The translations under genes and the position numbers were made by a program. Below, piece after piece: positions 32,843 to 41,264 of a stretch of DNA of 64,000 nucleotides. Source of the stretch: an uncultured Opitutaceae bacterium (GTDB taxonomy: Bacteria > Verrucomicrobiota > Verrucomicrobiia > Opitutales > Opitutaceae); assembly GCA_937902925.1 (NCBI GenBank), contig CALFNN010000055.1:33112-97111 (forward strand), written 5' to 3'. The notes beneath the pieces are model-generated. The model saw only the letters and a list, made by a program, of their open reading frames with translations, ran no database searches and was not told the origin of the DNA. Position 1 is the first letter of the stretch, and every line of letters starts with the position of its first letter.

Positions 32843-34129
32843 CTACGCGGTCCACGGATCGCGGCCGAGCAGCAGCCCACTGAGGCGGACGGCGCTGAGC
32901 AGGCCGTCCTCGTGGAAGCCAAAACGCTGCCAGGCGCCGGCAAAATAAGTCTCGGTCGTGCGGCGGGCGGCGGCGTTGAGCGTGGGGATTTCGGCCTGGG
33001 CGCGGACGGCGCCGAGACTGAACAGCGGGTGTTCGTAGTTGATCCGGCGGACGACGCGGTCGGGGGCGATGGACTCGGGCCGGTTGATCGTGACGAAATA
33101 GTTTTCCCGGTCGCTCACACCCTGGAGTGAATTCATCCAATAGTGGGTCGCGGTCGAAACCGCACCGGTCGCATCGCGGTTGATCTCGTAGTTCCAGCTC
33201 GACCAGGCGAGGCGCCGGCGCGGCATCACGGAGGCGTCGGTGTGCAGGGTGGCAACGTTGGGCTGGCAGCGAAATTCGCCGAGCAGGCGCGACTCCTCGG
33301 GGTTGGGGTTGACGAGCAGCCGCAGCGACTGGTCGCCGTGGCAGGCGAGGATGACGTGGTCGAAGGTCTGCGCGCCGCCGGTCGAGGTCAGCACGGTCAC
33401 GCCGCGCGGGGTGCGAATGACACGAGTGGCGGCCTGGCGGAGCCGGAGCCGGTCGCGGAACGGAGCGGTGAGTTTTTCGACGTAGGATTTCGCGCCGCCG
33501 GCGACGGTCCACCACGGATGCTGGGTGTGCAGGCCGAGAAAGCCGTGGTTGTGGAAGAAGCGCAGCAGTGTGGTGGCGGGAAACGCGAGCATCTGGCCGG
33601 GCGGCGTGCTCCAGACGGCGGAGCTCATCGGCACGAGGTAGAGGTGGAAAAAATCCCCGCCGTAGCCGCGGCGCTTCACGTAGTCGCCGAGCGTCTCAGC
33701 CTGCGTGGCGGGATCGTCGAGGGCGGCGACGGCCTCGGCGTTGAAACGGTTGATCGCCGCGAGCATCCGGTAGAAACGCGGGCGGAAGAGATTTCGCCGT
33801 TGCGCGAAGAGGTGGTTGAGCGACGAGCCGGCGAACTCCAAGCCGGAGTCGGCGTGGCGCACGCTGAACGACATCGCGGTGGGCTTGATCGCCACCTGCA
33901 ACTGCGCGAACAGCCGCGTGAGATGCGGATAGGTGACCTGGTTGAACACCATGAACCCCGTGTCGATCGGGAGCGGGCGCAGCGTGCCGGGCTCGGGGGC
34001 CGTGACCGTGTTCGTGTGACCGCCGGCGTAGTCGTTCTGCTCGAAGAGCGTAAGGTCGAAGTGCCGGTGCAGGAAATGAGCGCAGCCGAGGCCGGCGATG
34101 CCGGTCCCGACGATAGCAAGGGAAGCCAT
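32843..34129 (-). CDS. FAD-dependent oxidoreductase (amine-oxidase fold, lipid-cluster type)
   Basis: 428 residues. N-terminal dinucleotide-binding motif ASLAIVGTGIAGLGCAHFL with the downstream acid (LTLFEQNDYAGGHTNTV). Further family segments: DTGFMVFNQVTYPHLTRLF, HLYLVPMSSAVWSTPPGQ, GLHTQHPWWTVAGGAKSYVE, VILACHGDQSLRLL and TETYFAGAWQRFGFHEDGLL. Proteins of this type usually occur with DUF1365 and CFA-type methyltransferases and have been implicated in fatty-acid desaturation on the way to furan fatty acids in Rhodobacter. Here it follows an acyl-CoA desaturase by 49 bases, separated by about 7 kb from the DUF1365 operon on the same strand. Confidence 0.88.
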   Translation of the reverse strand: MASLAIVGTGIAGLGCAHFLHRHFDLTLFEQNDYAGGHTNTVTAPEPGTLRPLPIDTGFMVFNQVTYPHLTRLFAQLQVAIKPTAMSFSVRHADSGLEFAGSSLNHLFAQRRNLFRPRFYRMLAAINRFNAEAVAALDDPATQAETLGDYVKRRGYGGDFFHLYLVPMSSAVWSTPPGQMLAFPATTLLRFFHNHGFLGLHTQHPWWTVAGGAKSYVEKLTAPFRDRLRLRQAATRVIRTPRGVTVLTSTGGAQTFDHVILACHGDQSLRLLVNPNPEESRLLGEFRCQPNVATLHTDASVMPRRRLAWSSWNYEINRDATGAVSTATHYWMNSLQGVSDRENYFVTINRPESIAPDRVVRRINYEHPLFSLGAVRAQAEIPTLNAAARRTTETYFAGAWQRFGFHEDGLLSAVRLSGLLLGRDPWTA

Positions 34130-34178
34130 GGGACGATGAGAGTCCCAGCACTACGGGCGAACCGCCCGCGCGGATTCC

Positions 34179-35375
34179 TCAGCGTTGCTCCCCGGGCGGA
34201 GTTTTTCGCGCCAGATTGTGCGTTTCCTCGGTGACGTCGCGGTGGATGCCGGGGCCCTCGGGCTTCTTTGGCGCCGTGGTGCGGGCGGAGGCGGCGGTGG
34301 CGACCGCGATGGCGGCGGCGGCCGGGACGACTTTCTTCAGCGTGGCATACGAATAGTCCTGATGGGCGTGCGAGGCGCGACGGACCGCGGCGATCGTGGC
34401 GGCGTGGTCGGAACGGGCGGCCTCGTCGAGGACGGACTTCGGCACGGGTTTCAGCCCCCAGATCAGCCCAGTGCAGGAGAGCGCCTTGAGGCCGTAGTAG
34501 GTGAGGTCGATTTCCCACCAGTAGAAACCCTGGCGGGTGCAGCTCATGTAGCGATGATGGTTGTTGTGCCAGCCTTCGCCGAGCGTGATGAGGGCGAGGA
34601 TGAAGCTGTTGCGCGAGTCGTCGCTCGTGTCGAAGCGGCGGCGGCCCATCAGGTGGGCCATCGAGTTGATGCAGGATGTGCCGTGGAAGAGGGCGGTCGT
34701 GCTGACGAAGAAGCCCCAGACGAGGAGCTGCGCGCCGCTAGTGTGCAGGCCGGGCGCGACGTGGGCGAGGATCTGGCCGGTGACGAAGATCGCGATCGCG
34801 GACAAGATCGGGATGACGGTGTCGAAGCGGTTGAGGAGGACGAGCTCGGGGAATTTCGCGAGATCCTTCACCTTGGAGTAATCGGTCGGAAAGTTGCGCC
34901 GGCTCGTGATCCAGCCGATGTGCGACCACCAGAAGCCGTGCACATGGGGCGAGTGGGCGTCCTCGGGGTCGTCGGAGTGCTGGTGGTGGTGGCGGTGATG
35001 ATAGGCCCACCAGAGGGCGCCGCGCTGGACGGTTGTGGCGCCCCAGAGGGCCAGGAGGAACTGGCCGACGCGCGAACTGCTGTAGGTTTTATGCGAAAAG
35101 TAGCGGTGATAGATGCCGGTGACGGCGAACATCCGCCCGAAGTAAAACGCGATCGCGGCAATCACGGCGAACGGGCTCCAGCCCACCCACAGGACGCCGA
35201 GGCAGCCAGCGTGCAGGATGATGAAAGGGATGCAGCGCACCCAGTCCACCCGGTCCGGTTCCGCGCGCATTTTCACCGGGTCGCCAGCGGTGTGGTCGGC
35301 GTCGAACCACTGCACGAAAGCGACGGCGGCGCGTTGGAAAAAGGAGAGGGTTGGCGGTGAGACGGAGTCGGGCAT
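34179..35375 (-). CDS. Acyl-CoA / fatty-acid desaturase (membrane di-iron)
   Basis: 398 residues with membrane helices and the three histidine boxes of delta-9-type desaturases: HRYFSHK, HRHHHQHSD (with an extra His) and EGWHNNHH. WWSHIGWIT and the NFPTDYSKVKDLAKFPEL stretch are typical of stearoyl-CoA-desaturase-like enzymes. It introduces a double bond using O2 and a reductant. The C-terminus carries an Ala-rich segment (AAAAIAVATAASA) that could be a further hydrophobic segment. In context it would create the unsaturated chain that the CFA-type enzymes modify. The FAD oxidoreductase gene follows in the same direction. Confidence 0.9.
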   Translation of the reverse strand: MPDSVSPPTLSFFQRAAVAFVQWFDADHTAGDPVKMRAEPDRVDWVRCIPFIILHAGCLGVLWVGWSPFAVIAAIAFYFGRMFAVTGIYHRYFSHKTYSSSRVGQFLLALWGATTVQRGALWWAYHHRHHHQHSDDPEDAHSPHVHGFWWSHIGWITSRRNFPTDYSKVKDLAKFPELVLLNRFDTVIPILSAIAIFVTGQILAHVAPGLHTSGAQLLVWGFFVSTTALFHGTSCINSMAHLMGRRRFDTSDDSRNSFILALITLGEGWHNNHHRYMSCTRQGFYWWEIDLTYYGLKALSCTGLIWGLKPVPKSVLDEAARSDHAATIAAVRRASHAHQDYSYATLKKVVPAAAAIAVATAASARTTAPKKPEGPGIHRDVTEETHNLARKTPPGEQR

Positions 35376-35532
35376 GATTTTCGGAAACGGTCAGCCAAAC
35401 GGACAATCGACCTCAGGCAAGAAGGGTTTTAGGAAAAATACGCGCGGCTATTGCGCAGATTGTTACGTGTTGATGGCGATGGTGGATGCGGATTGACGAG
35501 GCGGCATACGACTTGCTCTAAGGCGGGTGCGA

Positions 35533-35727
35533 TTCCGGCACGGCCGGAAGTTCTTTGATTTTGCGCCGGGCGGAGCCGTTCCGCCGGGCACTGCAGATTT
35601 CGGGCCGGCGTGCTGCGAGTTGCGCGTCGCGCCCGGGGGTTGCCCCAAGACAGACGATTTGACCGCGCGGTGCTCGCGTGCCGCGCGGTCGAAACCGCCT
35701 GAGCATCAGCCGCGCTTCGCTGCGCGG
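35533..35727. other. Hairpin-rich noncoding stretch within the 35376-35803 gap
   Basis: Four close inverted repeats: TTCCGGC/GCCGGAA (35533-35549, 3-base loop), GGCGGA/TCCGCC (35569-35585), GACCGCGCGG/CCGCGCGGTC (35661-35690, perfect 10-base arms) and CCGCGC/GCGCGG (35710-35727). No convincing coding frame is seen. It lies between the divergent desaturase and small TonB_C genes. It could be a structured RNA, a leader of the TonB_C gene, or repeated extragenic palindromes. The short stems may be chance in GC-rich DNA; the 10-base one is harder to dismiss. Confidence 0.45.
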
Positions 35728-35751
35728 GGGATGTGAAGGTGTTCAACCCGA

Positions 35752-35794
35752 CAGGAGTAAATAGAAAACCAAACTCTCCGCCTTATCCGCGGAG
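35752..35794 (+). repeat. A-rich plus hairpin element, upstream copy
   Basis: An A-rich segment (GTAAATAGAAAACC) followed by TCTCCG...CGCGGAG that can fold into a hairpin just before the start codon at 35804. A related element (GTAAAACTAGAAAACAACC, then TCTCCG TT CGCGGAG) occurs after the gene at 36202-36250. The hairpin sits next to the ribosome-binding region and could affect translation. Confidence 0.4.
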
Positions 35795-35803
35795 TTTAAT
35801 ACC

Positions 35804-36199
35804 ATGAAAGCAGTCAATAAACTCGCCCTCGTGCTCAGTCTGGGTGCGCTCACTTCCGCCGCCGCCTTCGCGACGACGGACGAGCAAGCCTACATCGAGT
35901 CGTGCCGCAAAGGCTCCGACGTGCCCGTGCCCGTCGCTGTGGTCACTCCCAGCGTCAGCCCGGAATACGCCGGGGCGACGGTCGAACTCGAGTTCACGGT
36001 GGACGTGACGGGCAAGCCCGCCGGTCTCAGTGTGAAGTCCGACACGGACACCACACTGGCGGCGGCCGTCATGGACGCGGTGAAACAGTGGCGCTTCAAG
36101 CCCGCGCAGCCCAACGGTGTGCCGGTGGCGACGAAAGTCGTCCTCCCGGTCAAGATCGTTGACGGCGCGCTGGCCGGAGGCGCGCTGGCCATGAAGTGA
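35804..36199 (+). CDS. Small periplasmic TonB_C-domain protein
   Basis: 131 residues with a signal peptide (LALVLSLGALTSAAAFA). The mature protein is essentially one TonB C-terminal-like module: PSVSPEYAGATVELEFTVDV, then GLSVKSDTDTTLAAAVMDAVKQWRFKPAQ. There is no membrane anchor after cleavage and no Pro-rich spacer, so it is not a complete energy transducer. Its own leader contains a hairpin and a strong hairpin follows the gene, so it is probably monocistronic. Confidence 0.8.
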   Translation: MKAVNKLALVLSLGALTSAAAFATTDEQAYIESCRKGSDVPVPVAVVTPSVSPEYAGATVELEFTVDVTGKPAGLSVKSDTDTTLAAAVMDAVKQWRFKPAQPNGVPVATKVVLPVKIVDGALAGGALAMK

Positions 36200-36201
36200 G
36201 C

Positions 36202-36250
36202 AGGTAGGTAAAACTAGAAAACAACCAGGGGCGTCTCCGTTCGCGGAGGC
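36202..36250 (+). repeat. A-rich plus hairpin element, downstream copy
   Basis: CAGGTAGGTAAAACTAGAAAAC followed after about ten bases by TCTCCGTTCGCGGAG. It matches the order of blocks at 35752-35794, so the small TonB_C gene has a similar element on each side. The right half forms part of the terminator hairpin at 36228-36255. Confidence 0.4.
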
Positions 36251-36255
36251 GCCCC
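36228..36255 (+). terminator. Strong hairpin, probable terminator of the small TonB_C gene
   Basis: Twelve-base arms (GGGGCGTCTCCG and CGGAGGCGCCCC, one G-T pair) enclose a TTCG tetraloop. It starts 28 bases after the stop codon. No clean T-run follows on the plus strand; on the minus strand a T-rich segment (TGGTTGTTTTC) follows, so it might also work in that direction. Confidence 0.6.
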
Positions 36256-36698
36256 TGCGAATTTATAGGGTCCGCGCTGGGGCCGGGCGGGCATGAGCAC
36301 CCCCGTCAGCCGCAAGCATGCCAAAGCCGCTCCGGCGGCAGAAACGAGAAAAAGACGGTTCCGAGGACCGGGCGCTAGCGATCGTCGCCTCCCGTCGGTG
36401 CGGAGTCGGTTGCCACAAGGGCAGTTAGGAGCAGGAGAACGATAACGGCTGGCAGCATGGCTTGGTTGGTTGGTCGCGGTCCGGTGTAGTCGTCGGACTG
36501 GGAAACGCACCAAAGTAGATTGTTTCCGATAAAAAGGGAATACGCAGATATGCTGATAACAGATGCACGATTGTGCGCCCGGTCCGGACTAATAACTGCG
36601 ACTTGCCAGAAGCGGCGGGGCGCCGCCGGGGATGCCGGCGGCGTCGGGTGGCGTCGCCGGCCGGGTTGACGAGCCTGCGACGGGTGCGGCGGAGCGGT
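36256..36698. other. Noncoding gap before the DUF4097 gene
   Basis: About 440 bases with no supported gene; the open frames here are short and Arg/Pro-rich, as expected by chance. A hairpin with arms GCCGCCGG (36622-36629) and CCGGCGGC (36635-36642) lies downstream of the minus-strand DUF4097 gene, without a T-run. The stretch around 36520-36600 is AT-richer than its surroundings. Confidence 0.5.
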
Positions 36699-37739
36699 TT
36701 ATTTCTTCGCCTCGAGCTGGCGCAGGGTCACGTCGCCATTCATCGTGGTGATATTGATCTCGGGGCCGCCGCCGTTGAGGGTGCCGTAGACCAGTCGGCC
36801 GCCGGTCATCGGGGGAAGCGGGGGCATGGGAGGAAGGGGTGGCACGGGTGGAATGGATGAGCGGCTTCCCCCGTTGGCGCGCGCCTCGGCCGCGGCGTCG
36901 CGCGCGGCTTGCGCGACCTTGCGGGCGGCGGCCGCCACTTCGGTCGCCGCCTCGACGCCGGCCTGCACCGCATCGCGCACGCTGGCATCGATATCGTCGT
37001 GCATATCGGTGCCGGAATTGCGGTTGCGGCCCTTGCGGGAGGTGCGGGCGACGGCCTCGGTCTTGGTCACGAGGGCCTTTTCGTCGAAGTCGGTGAGAAT
37101 GGCGCCGTTCTGGCTGCGAAGGTTGACGTTGGCCTTGGTGTCGGTTGGCACGCGCAGCACGACTTCGCCGTTCATCGACGTGAACGAAATCGGCTTGCCG
37201 TCATGCAACGCCAGAACGCTGGCGTGGATCTCGCCGTTCATGGTGTCGACGAGCGCGCCGCCCGTGAGATCCGTGAGCGTGACCTCGCCGTTCATGCACT
37301 TGATGTCGACATCGCCCGTGATGCCGCCGCACGTGATGTCGCCGCCATACGAACTGCCGACGATGATCGAGGTGGCGCGTGGCACGGTGAGCTGGAAGTC
37401 GGCCCCGGGACCGGCCCAGCCGTCCGACAAGGCATCGAGCGTGACGACATTGTCCTTTTCGGTGAGACCGAAGCTCGAGGCGGCGGTGAGGACGCGCAGG
37501 CCGTCCTTGCGCGGAGCCTTGGTGACGGATTTCGCCTCGGACTTCACCGAGACCTCGGCGGCGTCGGCGCCGCGGATCCGGAGATCGCCGCGGGCGAGCA
37601 TGATCTTGACGGTGCCGGGCTTGGCCGGATCGGAGAACTTGATGGTGCTGACGCCCTCCTCGGCACGTGCGGCGGTGAAAAGCAGCAGGGTGAAGGCCGA
37701 GGCGAGCAGGAACGAGGAATAGAGCGGAGGATGTTTCAT
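36699..37739 (-). CDS. DUF4097-type secreted beta-repeat protein
   Basis: 346 residues with a signal peptide (FLLASAFTLLLFTAARAEE). The central part is a parallel-beta-like DUF4097 (putative adhesin) domain with a recurring motif: CMNGEVTLTD, TMNGEIHAS, SMNGEVVLR and, near the C-terminus, TMNGDVTLR. Between them, about residues 225-310, is a low-complexity Ala/Arg-rich helical insert and a Pro-rich PPVPPLPPMPPLPPM stretch. The function is unknown; such proteins often sit in operons with ECF sigma and zinc anti-sigma genes, as here, 98 bases after the anti-sigma stop. Confidence 0.82.
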   Translation of the reverse strand: MKHPPLYSSFLLASAFTLLLFTAARAEEGVSTIKFSDPAKPGTVKIMLARGDLRIRGADAAEVSVKSEAKSVTKAPRKDGLRVLTAASSFGLTEKDNVVTLDALSDGWAGPGADFQLTVPRATSIIVGSSYGGDITCGGITGDVDIKCMNGEVTLTDLTGGALVDTMNGEIHASVLALHDGKPISFTSMNGEVVLRVPTDTKANVNLRSQNGAILTDFDEKALVTKTEAVARTSRKGRNRNSGTDMHDDIDASVRDAVQAGVEAATEVAAAARKVAQAARDAAAEARANGGSRSSIPPVPPLPPMPPLPPMTGGRLVYGTLNGGGPEINITTMNGDVTLRQLEAKK

Positions 37740-37837
37740 GGAGTTGGAAAGGGCGCGCCAGGGGCGGCCGGGTTGAGAAGCAAGTGCGGGGAGACGGGTC
37801 TCGTGCGTGATGCCAGTCGTGTGGTTGGGGAAAGTTT

Positions 37838-38674
37838 TCAGAGTTCCGTGAGTGCGCGGCGGGCGGCCTCGCGGACGCTGCTGTCGGCGGTTTCGCTGAC
37901 GGAAAGTTTTTCGAGCGCGGCGGCGGCCTCCGGATCGCGGGAGGCGGCGAGAAAATCGATCATGTGCACCTGCACGAGCGGGTTCTGCTCGCGGGGCAGC
38001 GAGGCGAGCACGCCGGCCCGGACGACTTCCTGGTCGGCGTGCGGGTAGAGCGCGTCGAGCGCGCGGAGGCGGACGTTGGTGCTCGGGTCGAGCAGAAGAC
38101 TGCCAATGAGATCGTTGATGCCACCCTGATCGGGGTTTTCCTGGCGGGCGGAGGTAAGCACACCGCGGAGGCGGGCGTTGGCGGGAAGTTGCTGTTGCTG
38201 CAGCAGCGCCGTGTAACCGACAAGCTGGCCCATCGCCTCCACTTTCTTGCGGAGGTCGACGACCTCGTTGCGCAGGGCGACGCTGTTGTCGGTCGTCGTC
38301 GGGAGTGGAGCCGGCGCCGAGCGGATGCCCGCCAGGTAGCCGAGGGCGAGGAGGGCGGCGGCAGCGGCGGGCGAGAGCACCCAGCGCCAGAGTGAGGCGC
38401 GGCGGGCATGTTGTTCCCGGGCGGCGACGGCGCGCACGCTGGCGGCGGAATTCTTTTCCTCCTCCAGCATTGCGTAGAAATTTTGACGGAGGCGCGGAGT
38501 CGGGGCGGGGTTGGGCATGGCGTCGAGGGCGGCGAGGGTCTGGCTGAGCGCGGAAAACTCGCGCTGGCAATCCGGGCAACCGGCGAGGTGGGTGCGGGCT
38601 TCGAGGTGGGCGGTGGCCGCGGTCCGGTGGTCGAGCAACTCGGGGAAAATTTCGCGGGCGTTCTGGCAGTTCAT
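37838..38674 (-). CDS. Zinc-binding anti-sigma factor with C-terminal HEAT-like repeats
   Basis: 278 residues. The N-terminus carries the ZAS motif: Cys3 and His29-x3-Cys33-x2-Cys36 (HLAGCPDC). One transmembrane helix follows (LSPAAAAALLALGYLAGI), then a coiled coil (LRNEVVDLRKKVEAMGQLV) and HEAT-like helical repeats (STNVRLRALDALYPHADQEV, DPEAAAALEKLSVSETA). It should hold the co-encoded sigma factor inactive in the cytoplasm. The start overlaps the sigma stop (ATGA). Confidence 0.86.
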   Translation of the reverse strand: MNCQNAREIFPELLDHRTAATAHLEARTHLAGCPDCQREFSALSQTLAALDAMPNPAPTPRLRQNFYAMLEEEKNSAASVRAVAAREQHARRASLWRWVLSPAAAAALLALGYLAGIRSAPAPLPTTTDNSVALRNEVVDLRKKVEAMGQLVGYTALLQQQQLPANARLRGVLTSARQENPDQGGINDLIGSLLLDPSTNVRLRALDALYPHADQEVVRAGVLASLPREQNPLVQVHMIDFLAASRDPEAAAALEKLSVSETADSSVREAARRALTEL

Positions 38675-39321
38675 GGCAGGGTCTCCTTTTGCAATTGGAA
38701 ATAGATGTCGCGGAGTTCGCGGAGAGCGCGGTGGGCGCGGACTTTGGCCGCGCCGACCGAGCATTCGAGAATGCCGGCCACCTCGGCGAACGAGAGTTCC
38801 TGGAAGCGGGCGAGCAGCAGCACCTCGCGGTCGTCGCGGTCGAGACGGCCGAGCGCGGTGTGGAGCAGGGCGTGGTCGTCGCGGACCGCCGCGCGCTCGG
38901 CGGCGTGCGGCGAGTCGTCGGCGTGGGCCTGCAGGTCCTCGGGATCGGTGGCGTAGGGGGCGGCGTTCGCCTTGCGGAAGTGGTCGGCGGCGCAGCGGCG
39001 GGCGAGGTGATACATCCAGGCGGTCAGGCTGCCGTCGTTGCGATAGGTGTGGCGGTATTTCAGCATCCGCTGGAAAACCGTCTGCGCGATGTCCTCCGCG
39101 GCGGCGTGGTCACCCGTCAGCTTGACCAGAAACCCGAAGAGCGGGCCGTGATGGCGTTCGAAGAGCTCGCCGAGCGCATCGAGTTCGCCGTCGCGGACGG
39201 CGAGCATGAGGGCGTGATCGGAGCGTTGTTCGGTGGCGGCGTCCACGGGAGGGCGGGCTCCGGGGCGGTTAGCGGCGGAGGGACGCGAATGAACGGAGAT
39301 TTCTTCGAAGACGGCAATCAC
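38671..39321 (-). CDS. ECF sigma factor
   Basis: 216 residues from the GTG at 39321, chosen for lack of a nearer strong start; an ATG before LAVRDGELDA is an alternative. Region 2: ALGELFERHHGPLFGFLVKL, DHAAAEDIAQTVFQRMLKYR and LTAWMYHLARRCAADHFRK. Region 4: LGRLDRDDREVLLLARFQEL, SFAEVAGILECSVGAAKVRA. It is coupled to the ZAS anti-sigma gene and then to the DUF4097 gene, a common three-gene layout. Confidence 0.85.
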   Translation of the reverse strand: MIAVFEEISVHSRPSAANRPGARPPVDAATEQRSDHALMLAVRDGELDALGELFERHHGPLFGFLVKLTGDHAAAEDIAQTVFQRMLKYRHTYRNDGSLTAWMYHLARRCAADHFRKANAAPYATDPEDLQAHADDSPHAAERAAVRDDHALLHTALGRLDRDDREVLLLARFQELSFAEVAGILECSVGAAKVRAHRALRELRDIYFQLQKETLP

Positions 39322-39471
39322 GGCGGTGGGTGGACATGGCTGTGTTGCCCGGGAAAACCGGGCGATCCGGGAAAGGTTACAGGGTTTTGTTCCGGGGATT
39401 TGCACCCCGGGGCGCGTTTTTTCCCGAGAATTTGCGTTCATAACCGCCGGCGAACGGCTAGACATCGCGGC

Positions 39472-40455
39472 ATGAACCGACGCGACTTTCTGGTCCGCTC
39501 CTCCCTCATGGCCTCGGCGGGCTGGCTGGCCCGCACAAAACTTGCCGCGGCGACCGCGCCGACTTCCCTGCCGCCGGCGATGGCGCTCGCACGGGACGCA
39601 CTGGCGTCGGTGACCGAGTTCCGGCCATTGCGGCGCGACGTCGGCATTTTCACGGGGCGCGGCGGCACGATCGGCTGGCTGGCCGGCATGGACGCGCTGG
39701 CCGTGGTGGACACGCAGTTTCCCGACACGGCGGGCGTATGCCTGCTCGGGCTGCCCGGCCGCGCGGGGCGGACGGTGGACGTGGTGTTCAACACGCATCA
39801 CCATGCGGATCACACCAGCGGCAATCCGGTCTTCAAGCCGGCGGCCCGCACCATCGTCGCCCACGCGAACGTGCCGAAGCTGCAGTTTGCCGCGGCCGAG
39901 CGCGCGGAGCGTGACACGAATGTTTCCTCCTGGGCGCGGCTGGACAAGCAGGTTTACGCCGACAACACCTTCACCGAAGTGTGGCGCCGCCAGCTGGGCG
40001 ACGAAACCATCACGGCCGAATACCACGGGACCGCGCACACGAGCGGCGACGTCTCCATCCTGTTCGAGAAGGCGAACGTCGTGCACCTCGGCGACCTGGT
40101 TTTTAATCGCGCCTACCCGGTGATCGACCGCGCCTCGGGCGGCAGCATCCGCCACTGGGTGACGGCCCTCGAGGACATCACCGCGAACTACCCGGTGGAT
40201 GCGATCTACGTGTTCGGCCACGGCAATCCGAAATTCGGGGTGACGGGCAGGCGCGACGACCTGCTCGTGTTGCGCGACTATTTTTCCGCGATCCTGGACT
40301 ACACGCAGAAGGGCATTGCGGCCGGGGAGCCGAAAGAGAAAATCGTGGCGCTGGAGAACTTCCCCGGCTTCGAGGATTTCCACCTGCCGCTGCCGAACCG
40401 GCTCGCGAGCAACCTGAGCGCCGCCTACGACGAGCTGACCGAAAAGAAGGCGTGA
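39472..40455 (+). CDS. Tat-exported MBL-fold metallohydrolase
   Basis: 327 residues. The N-terminus is a twin-arginine signal (NRRDFLVRSSLMASAGWLA). The metallo-beta-lactamase fold is shown by FNTHHHADHTSGNPVF (HxHxDH), YHGTAHTSGDVSILFE, VVHLGDLVFNRAYPVID and YVFGHGNPKFG. The di-metal site is complete. The substrate is unknown; quorum-quenching lactonases, thiolesterases and lactamases share this fold. It is divergent from the sigma operon and convergent with the cyclase gene, 7 bases away. Confidence 0.86.
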   Translation: MNRRDFLVRSSLMASAGWLARTKLAAATAPTSLPPAMALARDALASVTEFRPLRRDVGIFTGRGGTIGWLAGMDALAVVDTQFPDTAGVCLLGLPGRAGRTVDVVFNTHHHADHTSGNPVFKPAARTIVAHANVPKLQFAAAERAERDTNVSSWARLDKQVYADNTFTEVWRRQLGDETITAEYHGTAHTSGDVSILFEKANVVHLGDLVFNRAYPVIDRASGGSIRHWVTALEDITANYPVDAIYVFGHGNPKFGVTGRRDDLLVLRDYFSAILDYTQKGIAAGEPKEKIVALENFPGFEDFHLPLPNRLASNLSAAYDELTEKKA

Positions 40456-40462
40456 GGACCGG

Positions 40463-41092
40463 CTACGGCTGGCGGAGCACCGCGCGCACGGGCGAGCCGT
40501 CGGCGCCGCGGAGCTTGAGCGGGAGCGCGATCAACTCGTAGACGCCGGGTTCGGCGTCGCGAAGGTCGAGGCTCTCGAGGATGAGGATGTTCGCGGCGTC
40601 GAGCAGGTGGTGGATGGCCATGTCTTTGTTCGTGAGTTCATCGACGGAAGGCACGTCGAGGCCGAGGAGCTTCACGCCGCGCGCGGCGAGCCAGGCGGGA
40701 AGCGCGCGATCGAGCAACGGCCAGGTCGTGGGAAACGTCGTCAGATCGGTCCACGTGTCGGTGCGAAAGAGAATCCGCGGCACCGCGGCGAAGTCGGCGG
40801 GACCCAGGCCGGCAAAAAGTTTTTCGGTGAACGCGGCGTGGCCGCGGGCGTCGATCACGCGCGCGGGTCCGACGAACAGGCCGGGGTCGAGCGCCTCGAT
40901 CGTGGGGCCGCGATCGTTGTAGTGAAACGGGGCGTCGGCGTGCGTGCCGTTGTGGACGCTGAGCGAGAGGCGGCCGAGATTGCAGGAGTTGCCGTCGGCG
41001 ATGCGGCCGGCGAGACGGAAGTCGGTGCCGCTGTCGCCGGGCCAGTGCGGCGCGCCCGTGTGCAGCGGCCGGGAGATGTCGATGAGTTTCAT
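40463..41092 (-). CDS. Cyclase family protein (kynurenine formamidase-like)
   Basis: 209 residues. Family signature HNGTHADAPFHY with the metal ligands (His, His, Asp, His) and the N-terminus IDISRPLHTGAPHWPGD, typical of KynB-type metal-dependent hydrolases. RILFRTDTW and LLGLDVPSVDELTN also match. Length is the usual one for bacterial kynurenine formamidase. No kynurenine monooxygenase, kynureninase or tryptophan dioxygenase gene is present nearby, so the substrate is uncertain. Confidence 0.83.
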   Translation of the reverse strand: MKLIDISRPLHTGAPHWPGDSGTDFRLAGRIADGNSCNLGRLSLSVHNGTHADAPFHYNDRGPTIEALDPGLFVGPARVIDARGHAAFTEKLFAGLGPADFAAVPRILFRTDTWTDLTTFPTTWPLLDRALPAWLAARGVKLLGLDVPSVDELTNKDMAIHHLLDAANILILESLDLRDAEPGVYELIALPLKLRGADGSPVRAVLRQP

Positions 41093-41264
41093 GGTCGGGG
41101 TCGCCGCCCGCGGACGCCGGACAATGTCAACTAATAGTTGACATTGTTCCCGGGGCCCGGCGGCGGGGCGGGTGGCATCCTCGGGCGGGTGCCACCGCGG
41201 GGCAAAGCGGAAATTGGCCGCACGGGGCTTGCCACCGCGGGCCGGGTTCGCGTGAGTCTCGCGC

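Noticed and set aside
36214..36513. A 99-codon minus-strand frame in the gap after the small TonB_C gene
   Set aside because: Arg/Pro-rich composition, no ribosome binding site, no signal or membrane pattern, and it covers a terminator hairpin.
40463..41092. Kynurenine pathway gene kynB
   Set aside because: The cyclase family motif is present, but no other tryptophan-degradation gene is nearby, so the symbol was not assigned.
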